Notes under the pieces: model-generated
Databases searched by the model: none
What the model saw: the letters and a program-made list of their open reading frames with translations, nothing else
What the model was told of the DNA's origin: nothing
Shown here: positions 26,566 through 36,178 of the stretch, piece by piece
Numbering within the stretch: the first letter of the stretch is position 1
How the letters are laid out: every line of letters starts with the position of its first letter
Source of the DNA: Paenibacillus sp. Root52
Lineage (GTDB): Bacteria > Bacillota > Bacilli > Paenibacillales > Paenibacillaceae
Assembly (NCBI RefSeq): GCF_001426865.1
Contig: NZ_LMFO01000030.1
Coordinates: 1-64,000, forward strand
Direction: 5' to 3'
Length of the DNA stretch: 64,000 nucleotides
Program-made: the position numbers and the translations under genes

Positions 26566-28344
26566 ATGAAAAGAAGTCATCATTGCGGCGCATTAACACC
26601 CGCACACATCGGTGAAACAGTAACATTAAACGGTTGGGTTCAGACTCGCCGTGACCTTGGGGGCGTACTCTTCATTGATCTACGTGACCGTAGTGGAATT
26701 GTACAAGTTGTCTTTAACCCAGCTTACTCAGGCGAAGCTCTGCAAATTGCAGATCGTGTACGTAGTGAGTATGTTATCGCTGTTACTGGTAAAGTCGTTA
26801 AGCGTGACGAAGAGACCGTTAACAAAAACTTGCCTACAGGTGAAATTGAAGTTCAAATTACAGAAATTGAAGTGCTGAATGCAGCCAAAACGCCTCCATT
26901 CTTCATTGAAGACGGCGTTGAGGTAGATGAATCGCTTCGTTTGAAATATCGTTACCTGGATCTGCGTCGTCCGGAAATGTTCGAAACACTGAAACTGCGT
27001 TCCAAAGCATCTAAAGTATTCCGTGATTATCTGGATGGAGAAGAGTTCGTTGAGGTAGAAACACCAATCTTGACAAAGAGCTCCCCAGAAGGTGCACGTG
27101 ACTATCTTGTACCAAGCCGTGTGCATGAAGGTGAATTCTTCGCCCTGCCACAATCCCCACAGATCTACAAGCAATTGCTGATGGTCGGTGGATTGGAGCG
27201 CTATTATCAAATCGCACGTTGTTTCCGTGATGAGGATCTGCGTGCAGACCGTCAACCTGAGTTCACTCAAGTCGACATTGAGACTTCCTTCCTGCAACAG
27301 GATGACCTGCTGCCAATGATGGAAGAGCTTATGGCTAAATTGCTTCGTGAAACAAAAGGCATTGAGATTGAACTGCCATTCCAACGTATTACGTATGCAG
27401 ATGCAATGGGTAAATACGGCTCAGACAAACCAGATCTGCGTTTTGGCATGGAACTGGTAGAAATGAACGATATCGTAGCGAACAGCGGTGTTAAAGTATT
27501 TGCTTCTGTCATCGAAAAAGGTGGAGAAGTAAAAGTACTGAACGCTAAAGGCTGTGGTACATGGAGCCGTAAAGAAATCGACGACCTCGGACCATTCGCA
27601 GCACGTTATGGTGCCAAAGGTCTGGCATGGATCCAAGTGAAAGATGGCGAGTTCAAAGGGCCAATCGTGAAGTTCTTCACGCCTGAAGAGATTGAAGCCG
27701 TTAAAGAACGTACAGGTGCAGAGGAAGGCGACTTGTTGCTCTTCTCCGCTGACACGAAAAAAGTCGTTGCTGACGTTCTCGGTGCATTGCGTCTGAAAAT
27801 CGGTCGTCAACTCGGTCTGATTGATGATAGCAAATTCAAGTTTGCATGGGTTGTAGACTTCCCACTGCTTGGATATGATGAAGATGCGAAACGTTATGTG
27901 GCGGAACACCATCCGTTCACACGTCCAAAAGATGAAGATGTACATCTGTTCGACACAGACCCAGGTGCAATTCGTGCTCAAGCCTATGACCTTGTTCTGA
28001 ATGGTTATGAAGTCGGTGGCGGTTCGATGCGTATCTACAAACGTGACGTTCAAGAGAAAATGTTTGCAGCTCTGGGATTGTCTCCAGAAGTGGCAAATGA
28101 GAAATTCGGTTACTTGCTCGAAGCATTCGAATACGGAACTCCACCACATGGCGGTATTGCCTTTGGTCTTGACCGTCTCGTGATGTTGCTTGCTGGTCGT
28201 ACGAATCTGCGTGAAACGATTGCCTTCCCGAAAACGGCAAGTGCAACGGATCTGCTCATGAATGCACCTTCTGAAGTAGACAACTCGCAATTGGAACAAC
28301 TTCACATCCGTGTAGCCCGTAAACCGGTCGCGGAAAAGAAATAA
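26566..28344 (+). CDS. aspS: Aspartate--tRNA ligase
   Basis: The 592 residues match the B. subtilis length. An N-terminal OB fold (TLNGWVQTRRDLGGVLFIDLRDRSG) is followed by the class II catalytic core with PILTKSSPEGARDYLVPSR, the motif 2 block RCFRDEDLRADRQPEFTQ, the bacterial GAD insertion and motif 3 GIAFGLDRLVMLL. ATG 26566 lies 7 nt after AGGAG. The 226-nt gap after hisS has no gene or clear hairpin that I can see. Confidence 0.96.
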   Translation: MKRSHHCGALTPAHIGETVTLNGWVQTRRDLGGVLFIDLRDRSGIVQVVFNPAYSGEALQIADRVRSEYVIAVTGKVVKRDEETVNKNLPTGEIEVQITEIEVLNAAKTPPFFIEDGVEVDESLRLKYRYLDLRRPEMFETLKLRSKASKVFRDYLDGEEFVEVETPILTKSSPEGARDYLVPSRVHEGEFFALPQSPQIYKQLLMVGGLERYYQIARCFRDEDLRADRQPEFTQVDIETSFLQQDDLLPMMEELMAKLLRETKGIEIELPFQRITYADAMGKYGSDKPDLRFGMELVEMNDIVANSGVKVFASVIEKGGEVKVLNAKGCGTWSRKEIDDLGPFAARYGAKGLAWIQVKDGEFKGPIVKFFTPEEIEAVKERTGAEEGDLLLFSADTKKVVADVLGALRLKIGRQLGLIDDSKFKFAWVVDFPLLGYDEDAKRYVAEHHPFTRPKDEDVHLFDTDPGAIRAQAYDLVLNGYEVGGGSMRIYKRDVQEKMFAALGLSPEVANEKFGYLLEAFEYGTPPHGGIAFGLDRLVMLLAGRTNLRETIAFPKTASATDLLMNAPSEVDNSQLEQLHIRVARKPVAEKK

Positions 28345-28361
28345 AGGAGGTTTCGATCTCA

Positions 28362-29120
28362 ATGCTCCATCAATTTTCCAGAACAGAACTGGCGATCGGA
28401 TCGGAAGGTCTAGATGCTCTCAAAAATAGTACAGTAGCTGTGCTCGGCATTGGCGGCGTAGGTGGTATTGCAGTAGAAGCTCTTGCGCGCAGCGGCGTTG
28501 GACGCATCATCCTGATTGATAAAGACGTGGTGGATATCACGAATATCAACCGCCAGATTCATGCGTTGACGACAACCGTAGGTCAGAAGAAAGCCGATCT
28601 GATGGTTGACCGGGTGAAGCTGATCAATCCCGAGTGTGATGCGATTGCACTGAATATGTTTTACACGGAAGAAACGTACGAGGAACTGTTCAAATATGAA
28701 TTGGATTATGTACTAGATGCATCCGACACGATCATCTATAAAGTCCACCTCATTAAAGAGTGCCTGAAACGTAACATTCCAGTGATCTCCAGCATGGGTG
28801 CGGCAAATAAAATGGATCCGACGAAATTCCAGGTTGCGGATATTTCCAAGACATCCATGGACCCGATTGCCCGTGTAGTTCGTACGAAGCTTCGTAAAGA
28901 CGGCATCAAAAAAGGCGTGAAGGTGGTTTTCTCCACGGAAGAGCCACTCAAACCACGTGCAGATGTTACGCAAAAAATCGTACCGGAGAACGCACCAGAA
29001 ATACGTAAAGCCAAACAGCCACCAGCGAGTAATGCCTTTGTTCCACCGGTAGCTGGACTGATTATGGTCAGCGTAGCGGTGAAAGAACTGCTTGAAAAAG
29101 CGGAGAAGCAACAGGCCTAA
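28362..29120 (+). CDS. tcdA: tRNA threonylcarbamoyladenosine dehydratase (cyclisation of t6A)
   Basis: This E1-like ThiF/MoeB-fold ATPase of 252 residues has the nucleotide loop LGIGGVGGIAVEALARSGVG and the acidic motif LIDKDVVDITNINRQ. TcdA converts t6A37 of ANN-decoding tRNAs to its cyclic form. B. subtilis YrvM is the counterpart and also follows aspS. AAAGGAGG lies 11 nt before the ATG. Confidence 0.92.
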   Translation: MLHQFSRTELAIGSEGLDALKNSTVAVLGIGGVGGIAVEALARSGVGRIILIDKDVVDITNINRQIHALTTTVGQKKADLMVDRVKLINPECDAIALNMFYTEETYEELFKYELDYVLDASDTIIYKVHLIKECLKRNIPVISSMGAANKMDPTKFQVADISKTSMDPIARVVRTKLRKDGIKKGVKVVFSTEEPLKPRADVTQKIVPENAPEIRKAKQPPASNAFVPPVAGLIMVSVAVKELLEKAEKQQA

Positions 29121-29167
29121 CAGAAGCAATAAGTAACATCAATTAATAAACATTCTCTACCTTATAG

Positions 29168-29201
29168 AACGTGGGTGCCTATGTGCACCTGCGTTTTTTT
29201 T
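29168..29201 (+). terminator. Terminator of the hisS-aspS-tcdA operon
   Basis: An 11-bp stem AACGTGGGTGC/GCACCTGCGTT (two G-T pairs) with a 6-nt loop is followed by eight T. Confidence 0.88.
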
Positions 29202-29239
29202 GGTGTTTGTCTACTACTTATCCTCTGAAACAGGTAATC

Positions 29240-29354
29240 GACATATCTAAATGCGTGCAGCTCCCAGCACGCAGTGCCCTGCTTCATGACAAGGTTGGTC
29301 AGCTCAGTCACGTATTTGCTGTGATAAGTGAATTAGAGGTGCAATAGATATGTC
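29240..29354 (+). ncRNA. Unassigned structured-RNA candidate
   Basis: A perfect 10-bp inverted repeat, GACATATCTA (29240-29249) and TAGATATGTC (29345-29354), encloses 95 nt. Inside are a clean hairpin GCGTGC-8 nt-GCACGC (29253-29272), a short TGAC/GTCA hairpin and a TCAC/GTGA hairpin, that is, a closed multi-branch shape. It lies between a strong terminator and the purine permease gene, where B. subtilis carries 6S RNA (bsrA, between yrvM and yrvN). It lacks the purine-riboswitch core. The remainder (29355-29544) has only a weak hairpin around TTGCTGTGCGAA/TTCGCAGCGA (about 29399-29445). Confidence 0.4.
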
Positions 29355-29544
29355 AGGATTACGTCATGTACTTCAAAGTGAAAACCGTGTATGATATTCA
29401 TTGCTGTGCGAAATGATGATAAATACATAGAGATTCGCAGCGATATAAGAAGAATCTAAGATTTACACTATGATGTTCTGTCCGTGTAGTGGTGGAGTGT
29501 AAATTAAGGTGTTCGGCTTATATAGAGAGAGGGGAATAGAACGA

Positions 29545-30843
29545 ATGAAACATGGATGGATGTCCAGACGTCTCGGGATCGAGCCGGGGGATCAGTGGAA
29601 AAAGGAGATTGTGGCAGGAGCCATTTCTTACTTTGCCGTGGTCTATATCGTTATGGTCAATGCTACAATTCTATCTGATGCCGGAATGCCTTTACAGGCG
29701 GCAATGGTAGGCACGTTACTCACATCTATTGCAGGCTGTTTACTTATGGCATTTGGCGGGAAATCACCTATTGTGGTTGTGCCTGGTATGGGGATTAATG
29801 CCTTCTTCACGTATACATTGGTACATTCAATGAAACTGAGCTGGCAGGAAGCGTTGGCTGTTGTAGCCGTTACAGGGGTATTATTTGCGATCGTTGCATT
29901 CACGTCATTATATAAAATGATCAGTGAAGCGATCCCTAAAAATCTACAGCACGGTATTACCGTAGGAATTGGATTATTTTTGACGTTCATCGGTTTGCAA
30001 AAAAGCGGGATCGTAATCGCGCACCAGACTACGTTTGTAGCAATTGGGCATTTCAACGATCCTAATGTAATCACCGCCTGCGTGACGCTAGTTCTTGCCT
30101 TAATTTTATTTATCCGTAATGTACAGGGTGGACTTCTCATCAGTATTCTAATTGGGACAGGGCTTGCGTATGTCCTCGGTGCAGTACACCCAGGCGAGTC
30201 GGTATCCGCAATGGAAGCGCTGCGCCAGTATGGGGGCTTGTTTGGCGAGTTATCATTGATGAAGCTGGCGGACATCGCCTTTTGGATTGCAGTATTCCTT
30301 TTACTGCTCATTGTGGTGTTCGAAAATATTGGACTTATTACCGCGCAGACGCAAATGATTGGCCGTCCAGAACGATTCAAAGGCAGTTTGCGAGCACTCT
30401 CCATCAGTACGATCCTGGCAGGGATATTTGGAAGCAGCCCGCCGGTAGCGGCAGCGGAGACGACTGCTGGTATTGCTGCAGGTGGTCGTACGGGCTTGAC
30501 ACCGCTCGTTACAGCGGTGCTGTTCGGGGCAACCTTTTTCTTCATTCCATTGCTCGGTTACATTCCAGATAGTGCGATTGCACCAATCTTAATTATTATT
30601 GGTGGTCTGATGGTGCAAGGTGTGAAGGACATGGATTTTGGTGACTTCACAGAGGCATTCCCAGCCTTTTTGATCATGGTCATGATTCCCTTTACGTATA
30701 GTATCGTGGATGGTATGGCGTTTGGATTCATCGCTTATCCGCTTGCGAAGCTGGCCGCAGGTCAAGGAAAACAGGTGCCGCTAGTGATGTATGGCATATC
30801 CATTCTCTTTTTGGCTAATTTCGTGCTGCACGGGGTGTTGTAA
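29545..30843 (+). CDS. Purine permease, NCS2 AzgA-like family (PbuG/PbuO-like)
   Basis: This polytopic transporter of 432 residues has VVPGMGINAFFTYTLV, GITVGIGLFLTFIGLQKSG, ETTAGIAAGGRTGLTPLVTAVLF and PFTYSIVDGMAFGFIAYP, the hallmarks of guanine/hypoxanthine or adenine permeases of the AzgA branch. ATG 29545 lies 11 nt after AGGGG; an upstream GTG at 29509 lacks a site. No purine riboswitch is seen in front. The exact base transported cannot be read from the sequence. Confidence 0.88.
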   Translation: MKHGWMSRRLGIEPGDQWKKEIVAGAISYFAVVYIVMVNATILSDAGMPLQAAMVGTLLTSIAGCLLMAFGGKSPIVVVPGMGINAFFTYTLVHSMKLSWQEALAVVAVTGVLFAIVAFTSLYKMISEAIPKNLQHGITVGIGLFLTFIGLQKSGIVIAHQTTFVAIGHFNDPNVITACVTLVLALILFIRNVQGGLLISILIGTGLAYVLGAVHPGESVSAMEALRQYGGLFGELSLMKLADIAFWIAVFLLLLIVVFENIGLITAQTQMIGRPERFKGSLRALSISTILAGIFGSSPPVAAAETTAGIAAGGRTGLTPLVTAVLFGATFFFIPLLGYIPDSAIAPILIIIGGLMVQGVKDMDFGDFTEAFPAFLIMVMIPFTYSIVDGMAFGFIAYPLAKLAAGQGKQVPLVMYGISILFLANFVLHGVL

Positions 30844-30913
30844 AAGGCGGGAAACCTAATGTAAGTTCATACGTATGATCTTTGGTAAGCAGATGAGAAC
30901 GGGAGGAACGGGA

Positions 30914-32695
30914 ATGGAAGAGCAGCAACAAGTAGAACAGAATGAGCCTAAGGTTGGGAAAAAGGGATTTAAGGATTTCGTTAAGCTCATTGCTTCCACG
31001 AACCCACCCAAACTAATCCTGATTCTAGCGCTCATTTTGACCTTGATTCAGACTACGGCCGGATTGATCGTGCCTCTGATGACCAAAGGTCTGATCGATG
31101 GACTGACGACTTCTGCGTTAGATAAGTCTATCATTTTGTTATTGGTTGGGGCATTTGTCATTCAGGCGATTGCTTCGGGTATCAGTATTTATATGTTGAA
31201 TTATGCGGGACAACGCGTGGTGGCGACACTGCGGACGAAGCTATGGAACAAGGTTTTATCCTTGCGCATGCCGTATTTTGATCGCAATCGCACTGGGGAC
31301 ACGATGAGCCGGATTACCAATGATACGAGTCAGATCATGACCTTAATTGCGGATTACCTTGTATCGTTTGTATCGAATATCGTTGCTGTGATCGGTGGAG
31401 TGGCATTGTTATTTTATCTGGACTGGGTGATGTCGCTCATTATTCTAAGTCTGGTACCACTTACGTTATTAATTCTGTTGCCGGTTGGGAAGAAGATGTA
31501 CAAGATTTCCAAGAAACAGCAGGATGAGATGGCAGGCCTAACATCGGTGCTTAGCCAAGTGATTGGCGAGATTCGATTGGTTAAAGCCTATGGTACGGAG
31601 AAACAGGAGGCAGAAGCAGGGGATTCCCGGATTCGCAAAATGTTTGCTTTTGGTTTGCAGGAAGCACGCATTTTGGCGCTGATCGGTCCGTTGTTCTCAT
31701 TTGTCATGACGGCTGTGTTGGTCGTTATTCTGGGTGTTGGGGGAATGCGCGTTGCGTCTGGTATACTGTCGCCAGGTGAGCTGGTAGCATTCATACTGCT
31801 CTTATTCCAAGTGATCATGCCCATGGGACAGTTCACGACATTATATTCCCGTTTGCAAAAAGTAGTCGGAGCGACAGAGCGCATTCAAGCTATTCTTGCA
31901 GATGAGGAAGAACAGAACCACAGCACGAAGATAGCGCCTAAGGGGAATGAAACCATTGAATTTCATCAAGTGCATTTCTCATATGTCACAGGAGAAGAAG
32001 TGCTACATGGGATTAATCTAACGGTTCCTACACGGAAGGTAACAGCTATTGTTGGGCCAAGTGGTAGTGGGAAATCAACGTTGTTTTCCTTATTAGAGCA
32101 GTTTTATATGCCGGATTCAGGTCACATTTCTTATGGTGGACAACAAATATCAGAGTACTCTTTGTCCTCTTGGCGGAGTAAGATCGGGTATGTATCACAG
32201 GAAAGTCCGCTCATGGCAGGTACGGTCAAGGACAACATTACATACGGATTGAACCGTGATGTTACAATGGATGAGATCAGGCGAGCTGCGGAGATGGCGT
32301 ATTCGGCTGGCTTCATCGACAAGCTACCTCAGGGCTATGAGACAGAAGTGGGCGAAAGAGGCATCAAGTTATCCGGAGGTCAGCGTCAACGGATTGCTAT
32401 TGCTCGTGCACTGCTGCGTAGTCCGGATATTCTCATGTTGGATGAAGCGACATCCAGCTTGGATAGTACCTCAGAACATGAAGTTCAACAGGCCTTATCC
32501 AATCTTATGGAGGGAAGAACCACGATTGTGATTGCACACCGGTTGTCTACGGTCGTCGATTCTGATCAGATTGTTGTGTTGGAACATGGACATGTGACTG
32601 GAACAGGAACGCATGCGGAATTGATCAGCAATCATGCGGTATACCGTGAGCTGGCTCAGAAACAGTTTGTGGCTCAGGAAGGCCAGAATAATTAA
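30914..32695 (+). CDS. bmrA: ABC exporter, half-transporter with fused ATPase (BmrA-like)
   Basis: The 593-residue protein has six membrane helices (about 40-330) with the type I exporter fold, then an ATPase domain with Walker A GPSGSGKST, signature LSGGQRQRIAIARALL, Walker B ILMLDEATSSLD and H-loop AHRLST. The match to B. subtilis BmrA (YvcC) runs along the whole chain, e.g. YFDRNRTGDTMSRITNDTSQ and MAGTVKDNITYGL. BmrA homodimers export drugs. ATG 30914 follows GGGAGG; it lies 70 nt behind the permease gene, probably in the same transcript. Confidence 0.9.
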   Translation: MEEQQQVEQNEPKVGKKGFKDFVKLIASTNPPKLILILALILTLIQTTAGLIVPLMTKGLIDGLTTSALDKSIILLLVGAFVIQAIASGISIYMLNYAGQRVVATLRTKLWNKVLSLRMPYFDRNRTGDTMSRITNDTSQIMTLIADYLVSFVSNIVAVIGGVALLFYLDWVMSLIILSLVPLTLLILLPVGKKMYKISKKQQDEMAGLTSVLSQVIGEIRLVKAYGTEKQEAEAGDSRIRKMFAFGLQEARILALIGPLFSFVMTAVLVVILGVGGMRVASGILSPGELVAFILLLFQVIMPMGQFTTLYSRLQKVVGATERIQAILADEEEQNHSTKIAPKGNETIEFHQVHFSYVTGEEVLHGINLTVPTRKVTAIVGPSGSGKSTLFSLLEQFYMPDSGHISYGGQQISEYSLSSWRSKIGYVSQESPLMAGTVKDNITYGLNRDVTMDEIRRAAEMAYSAGFIDKLPQGYETEVGERGIKLSGGQRQRIAIARALLRSPDILMLDEATSSLDSTSEHEVQQALSNLMEGRTTIVIAHRLSTVVDSDQIVVLEHGHVTGTGTHAELISNHAVYRELAQKQFVAQEGQNN

Positions 32696-32751
32696 TTTTA
32701 ATTACAGGAACACGTATATCATCATAGATAATCAACAAGCTGAAGCTATAC

Positions 32752-32794
32752 ACCGTTGTTCTTTCGTTTCTACAAACGAGAACAGCGGTTTTTA
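32752..32794 (+). terminator. Terminator after the ABC exporter
   Basis: ACCG(T)TGTTCT...CGTTT and CAAACGAGAACAGCGGT form a long imperfect stem with a 3-nt loop, followed by TTTTT. Confidence 0.82.
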
Positions 32795-32838
32795 GTTTAC
32801 TGGTATTGGGAGTACCTGTAGCTTTTTGCAGATCAATG

Positions 32839-32847
32839 TGATATATT
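32839..32847 (+). promoter_or_regulatory. Candidate extended -10 promoter of helD
   Basis: TGATATATT (TGN plus TATATT) lies 68 nt before the start codon; no clear -35 box is present. Confidence 0.35.
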
Positions 32848-32914
32848 GGGTATCCTTTTGCGTGGTCAGTGATTGGCTATGCAGAGCAAACATTTCTTAG
32901 GAGGTAACTGAAAC

Positions 32915-35092
32915 ATGTCAGACAGCTTTCAAAGTGCCTATCAAGAAGAAGAGTACAGGTTAGAGCGAACGATGGAGGAAGTGGATCGTCAGTTGGAACG
33001 ACTGCGGAATGTTCCGGTCTATACCGGCCACGACTTCACAGAGCAAGTGCTGGAAGCGGGACGCGAAGAGCGCCGCACCGCCTTGTCCAAGAGCGCGCAG
33101 CAACCCTATTTCGGACGCTTGGATTTCGAAGAGCAGGGCAGTGGTGCACGGAAACCGCTGTATATTGGTAAGATCGGCGTAGACCGCGAAGAGGTAGGCG
33201 AGAATCCACTCGTCATCGATTGGCGTGCTCCTGTCGCAAGTCTGTTTTACTCTTTTACAGGAGGCGAAGCTTCCGCTACGTATGAAGCCCCAGAAGGGCT
33301 CATTGAAGGTCTGGTTTACTTGAAACGAAACGTTGTCATTCGGCAGCGGATATTGGAACGTGTAGCAGATACGTATAATCGCGACAGCGACCAGCCAGCC
33401 GTATCGGATGAATTTCTCGTGTATCGGTTGGGTGAGAACAAGGATAACAAGCTACGTGATATCGTCTCAACCATTCAGGCAGAGCAGGATCAGATCATTC
33501 GGGCGGCAAGAAACACCGCTTTGATTATCCAAGGTGTAGCTGGATCTGGAAAAACAACGGTTGCCCTGCACCGACTCGCCTTCTTGCTGTATCAATATAA
33601 GGAGCAGGTATCTGCGGAGAAAATGGTTATTTTTGCACCGAACCATATGTTCCTTGATTACATCTCCGATGTACTCCCCGAACTGGGTGTAGGTGATATC
33701 CAGCAGCAAACTTTCCCGGATTGGGCGATGAATCTGCTCAGTCTGGAGATGCCTTTGGCGGATACAGCGGAGACACTACACACATGGTTCGAAACACCAG
33801 CTGCTCGTCCTGAGCTGAATGATGATGTGCCTGGGCGCTACAAAGGATCGATCCGCTTCATGGAACTGATTAAGGAGTGGCTGTCTGGGATGGAAGAGGA
33901 TTCCGTACCAGATATGGACTTCAGCCCATGGGATGGAGCAGTGCTCAGCAAAGCCGAGATCGAGGGCTGGTTTGGGGACGAATACAAGCACTACCCACTC
34001 GCCAAACGAAAAGAACGTGTCATGGCGCGTATTCATCGCTGGATAGAGATGGAACTTAAGAAACCTGCACCGGAGGCTGTGCGCAAGGATCGCAAAAAGA
34101 AAGCAGCAAGCCGGGAGAAGGCTTACGCCAAAAAGTGGCCGCAATATGAACCTTTGACCCTATATAAGCAATTGTTCAAAGTGATTAAAGGTGGTTCAGT
34201 TCCAGCGTCTGCACAGCAAGCGATTCCGAAGATGGTTATGAAACAAACGGCAGCAGATCTGAAAGAAAATCGTGTGCGTGAAGAGGATTTACCTGCGCTC
34301 GTTTATATTCATACGTTAGTCAACGATATTGAAGGCAATGAGCGGTTTGATCACGTCGTTATCGATGAGGCACAGGATTTTTCACCGTTTCACGTGGCAT
34401 TGCTGGATCAGTTTGTCAAAGGGCATTCCTTTACGATTCTTGGCGATCTCTCGCAAGGCATTCATGAGTACCGGGGTGTACACACATGGGAAGAGATGAG
34501 TTCCTTGTTTCCAACAGAGCAGAATGCATATTTTGCACTAACACGTAGTTATCGCTCTACCATGGAGATCATTGATTATGCGAATACCATTCTAGAACAG
34601 GGCGTTAAGAGCGGAATTACAGCGATTCCTGTGTTTCGGAGTGGTGATTCTGTCCGGACTCTCCCTTATGGTAGTGAGGGGCGGACTTCGAGTCTAGAGC
34701 GTGCTCTGAAACTGCTGACGGTCAAGGATTATCGGACAGTTTCTATTCTAACGCGTACCTTGCATGAAGCGAAGGCGTTACATCGTGAACTAGAGCAGGC
34801 GGGCTGGGATCTTAATCTGATTGATGGTGGCAAAAAAGAATATACTGGTGGTCACTCCGTTCTACCCGTGTATTTGTCCAAAGGGCTGGAGTTCGATGCA
34901 GCGATTGTGGCGGATGTGGATCAGACACATTATTTGCCTAATGCAGGAGATGCGAAGCTACTATATGTTGGGTGCACGCGTGCCTTGCATGAGCTATGGC
35001 TGTTTCATGAAGGTGATTTACCAGCATATGCTTCTGCAACGCATAATTCAGAGGGTGAGCTGGTATCTATTCAAGAGTGGCCTGAAGTTTAG
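32915..35092 (+). CDS. helD: RNA polymerase recycling motor HelD (UvrD/Rep-type ATPase)
   Basis: HelD enters stalled or idle RNA polymerase and releases nucleic acid using ATP. The 725-residue protein has an N-terminal coiled coil (about 5-70), which reaches the polymerase secondary channel in Firmicute HelD. It then shows PLVIDWRAPVASLFY, Walker A GVAGSGKTTVALHR, Walker B VIDEAQDFSP, LTRSYRST, KGLEFDAAIV and LLYVGCTRALHELWL. A Lys/Arg-rich insertion with KKPAPEAVRKDRKKKAASR lies at about residue 388. AGGAGG precedes the ATG. Confidence 0.9.
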   Translation: MSDSFQSAYQEEEYRLERTMEEVDRQLERLRNVPVYTGHDFTEQVLEAGREERRTALSKSAQQPYFGRLDFEEQGSGARKPLYIGKIGVDREEVGENPLVIDWRAPVASLFYSFTGGEASATYEAPEGLIEGLVYLKRNVVIRQRILERVADTYNRDSDQPAVSDEFLVYRLGENKDNKLRDIVSTIQAEQDQIIRAARNTALIIQGVAGSGKTTVALHRLAFLLYQYKEQVSAEKMVIFAPNHMFLDYISDVLPELGVGDIQQQTFPDWAMNLLSLEMPLADTAETLHTWFETPAARPELNDDVPGRYKGSIRFMELIKEWLSGMEEDSVPDMDFSPWDGAVLSKAEIEGWFGDEYKHYPLAKRKERVMARIHRWIEMELKKPAPEAVRKDRKKKAASREKAYAKKWPQYEPLTLYKQLFKVIKGGSVPASAQQAIPKMVMKQTAADLKENRVREEDLPALVYIHTLVNDIEGNERFDHVVIDEAQDFSPFHVALLDQFVKGHSFTILGDLSQGIHEYRGVHTWEEMSSLFPTEQNAYFALTRSYRSTMEIIDYANTILEQGVKSGITAIPVFRSGDSVRTLPYGSEGRTSSLERALKLLTVKDYRTVSILTRTLHEAKALHRELEQAGWDLNLIDGGKKEYTGGHSVLPVYLSKGLEFDAAIVADVDQTHYLPNAGDAKLLYVGCTRALHELWLFHEGDLPAYASATHNSEGELVSIQEWPEV

Positions 35093-35138
35093 TGATACAG
35101 AGATACATGAGATCGATTCCTCTATAAATAAATGATAC

Positions 35139-35179
35139 AAGTCATGGTTGCTCAGTTAGGGAGCGCCATGACTTTTTTT
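35139..35179. terminator. Terminator between helD and the EamA gene
   Basis: AAGTCATGG and CCATGACTT pair, with an inner GCTC/GAGC, and a T run follows on the plus strand. It serves helD and may also help the convergent EamA gene. Confidence 0.85.
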
Positions 35180-35273
35180 GTGTTTTTATCAGATACTTGT
35201 ACTACTTACTTGTGGTTAATAACTCGTTTAACATCTCGTATTAACCGCTCATATTAACTACTGGTGTCAGCTA

Positions 35274-36149
35274 TTACGGATTCGTTGTGTTCATCTCCAT
35301 TATACGTTGACGTCGATTGACCAGATAAATACCGATACAGATGAACGCCCCGCCTACACCCATCATCCACTCCATGCGTTCAGATAGCAAAATCCAACTT
35401 GAAAGTACACCAAAGAACGGAGCCAAGAAGAGGAAAGAACTTGTTTTGGCTGGATCACTATGTTGTAACAGATAGAACCAGAGTGAGAATTGAATGATCG
35501 AACAGATGAGTGCGAGCCACAGCAGGACAAAGATAGAGGTCTCATTTAGAACAAAATGGGGTTCTTCCGTCCAAGCACTTAGGATCAGAAGAACGATGCC
35601 ACCGGCGAGCATTTGGTATGCGGTAAGCACAAACGTATCCTGCGCAGCTCCCCAGCGTTTAATCAGTAATGTGGACACGGCAAAACAGAAGGCGCCGGCA
35701 AGACCAATCCATGTTCCAGGACTTACACTCAGCTGCAGACCAAACGTTAACACAACTCCTATGAAGCCTAACAAAACACCAGCCCACTGGCTCAAGCGAT
35801 ACCTCACCCCATACAGAACTGCACTGAATAGAATGACCAGTAGGGGATTGGTGAAGGTGAGAATGGCCGACTCTCCCGAAGTGATCCAGTTCATACTGTA
35901 GTAAGCGCAGCCCATGACACCAGCGGACTGGAATAGTCCGATCAAGGCTACCTGTAACCATTGTCGCCATCCTACAGGCAGTGGGCGTTTACGCACAATA
36001 TAGGCCATAATGATGCTGGCGAGGATATAACGCAGTCCCATAAGCAAGAAGGGCGGAGCATAATGCATGCCTATTTTACCAACAGGAAATGAAGTTCCCA
36101 TAATGAAGGTGGTGATGATAATCAGTAGTGTGTATCGTCCGCTTTTCAT
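35274..36149 (-). CDS. EamA/DMT family transporter
   Basis: The 291 residues form about ten hydrophobic segments in two EamA repeats, with TTFIMGTSFPVGKIG at the start, SAILTFTNPLLVILFSAVLYG in the first repeat and SSFLFLAPFFGVLSSWILLSE in the second. The family exports metabolites such as amino acids or imports nucleotide-sugar-like compounds; substrate unknown. AAAGGAG lies 10 nt before the start. It sits 29 nt behind a broken SDR gene and both face away from a LysR regulator, which suggests common control. Confidence 0.88.
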   Translation of the reverse strand: MKSGRYTLLIIITTFIMGTSFPVGKIGMHYAPPFLLMGLRYILASIIMAYIVRKRPLPVGWRQWLQVALIGLFQSAGVMGCAYYSMNWITSGESAILTFTNPLLVILFSAVLYGVRYRLSQWAGVLLGFIGVVLTFGLQLSVSPGTWIGLAGAFCFAVSTLLIKRWGAAQDTFVLTAYQMLAGGIVLLILSAWTEEPHFVLNETSIFVLLWLALICSIIQFSLWFYLLQHSDPAKTSSFLFLAPFFGVLSSWILLSERMEWMMGVGGAFICIGIYLVNRRQRIMEMNTTNP

Positions 36150-36178
36150 ACCATTAGTACTCCTTTCAATAATTCACG

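Noticed and set aside
27421..28362. 313-codon open frame on the minus strand opposite aspS
   Set aside because: It is a mirror of the aspS coding sequence, with odd composition rich in Cys, Phe, His and Trp, no ribosome site and no family motifs.
29330..29345. Lysine riboswitch, because AGAGGTGCAA occurs
   Set aside because: Only this short motif matches; the rest of the L-box structure and a lysine gene are lacking.
29355..29544. Purine riboswitch before the AzgA-like permease
   Set aside because: The conserved core (GTTTCTACC and partners) is not present in 29200-29544.
29643..30545. 300-codon minus-strand frame opposite the purine permease
   Set aside because: Shadow frame; the plus-strand permease has clear family motifs.
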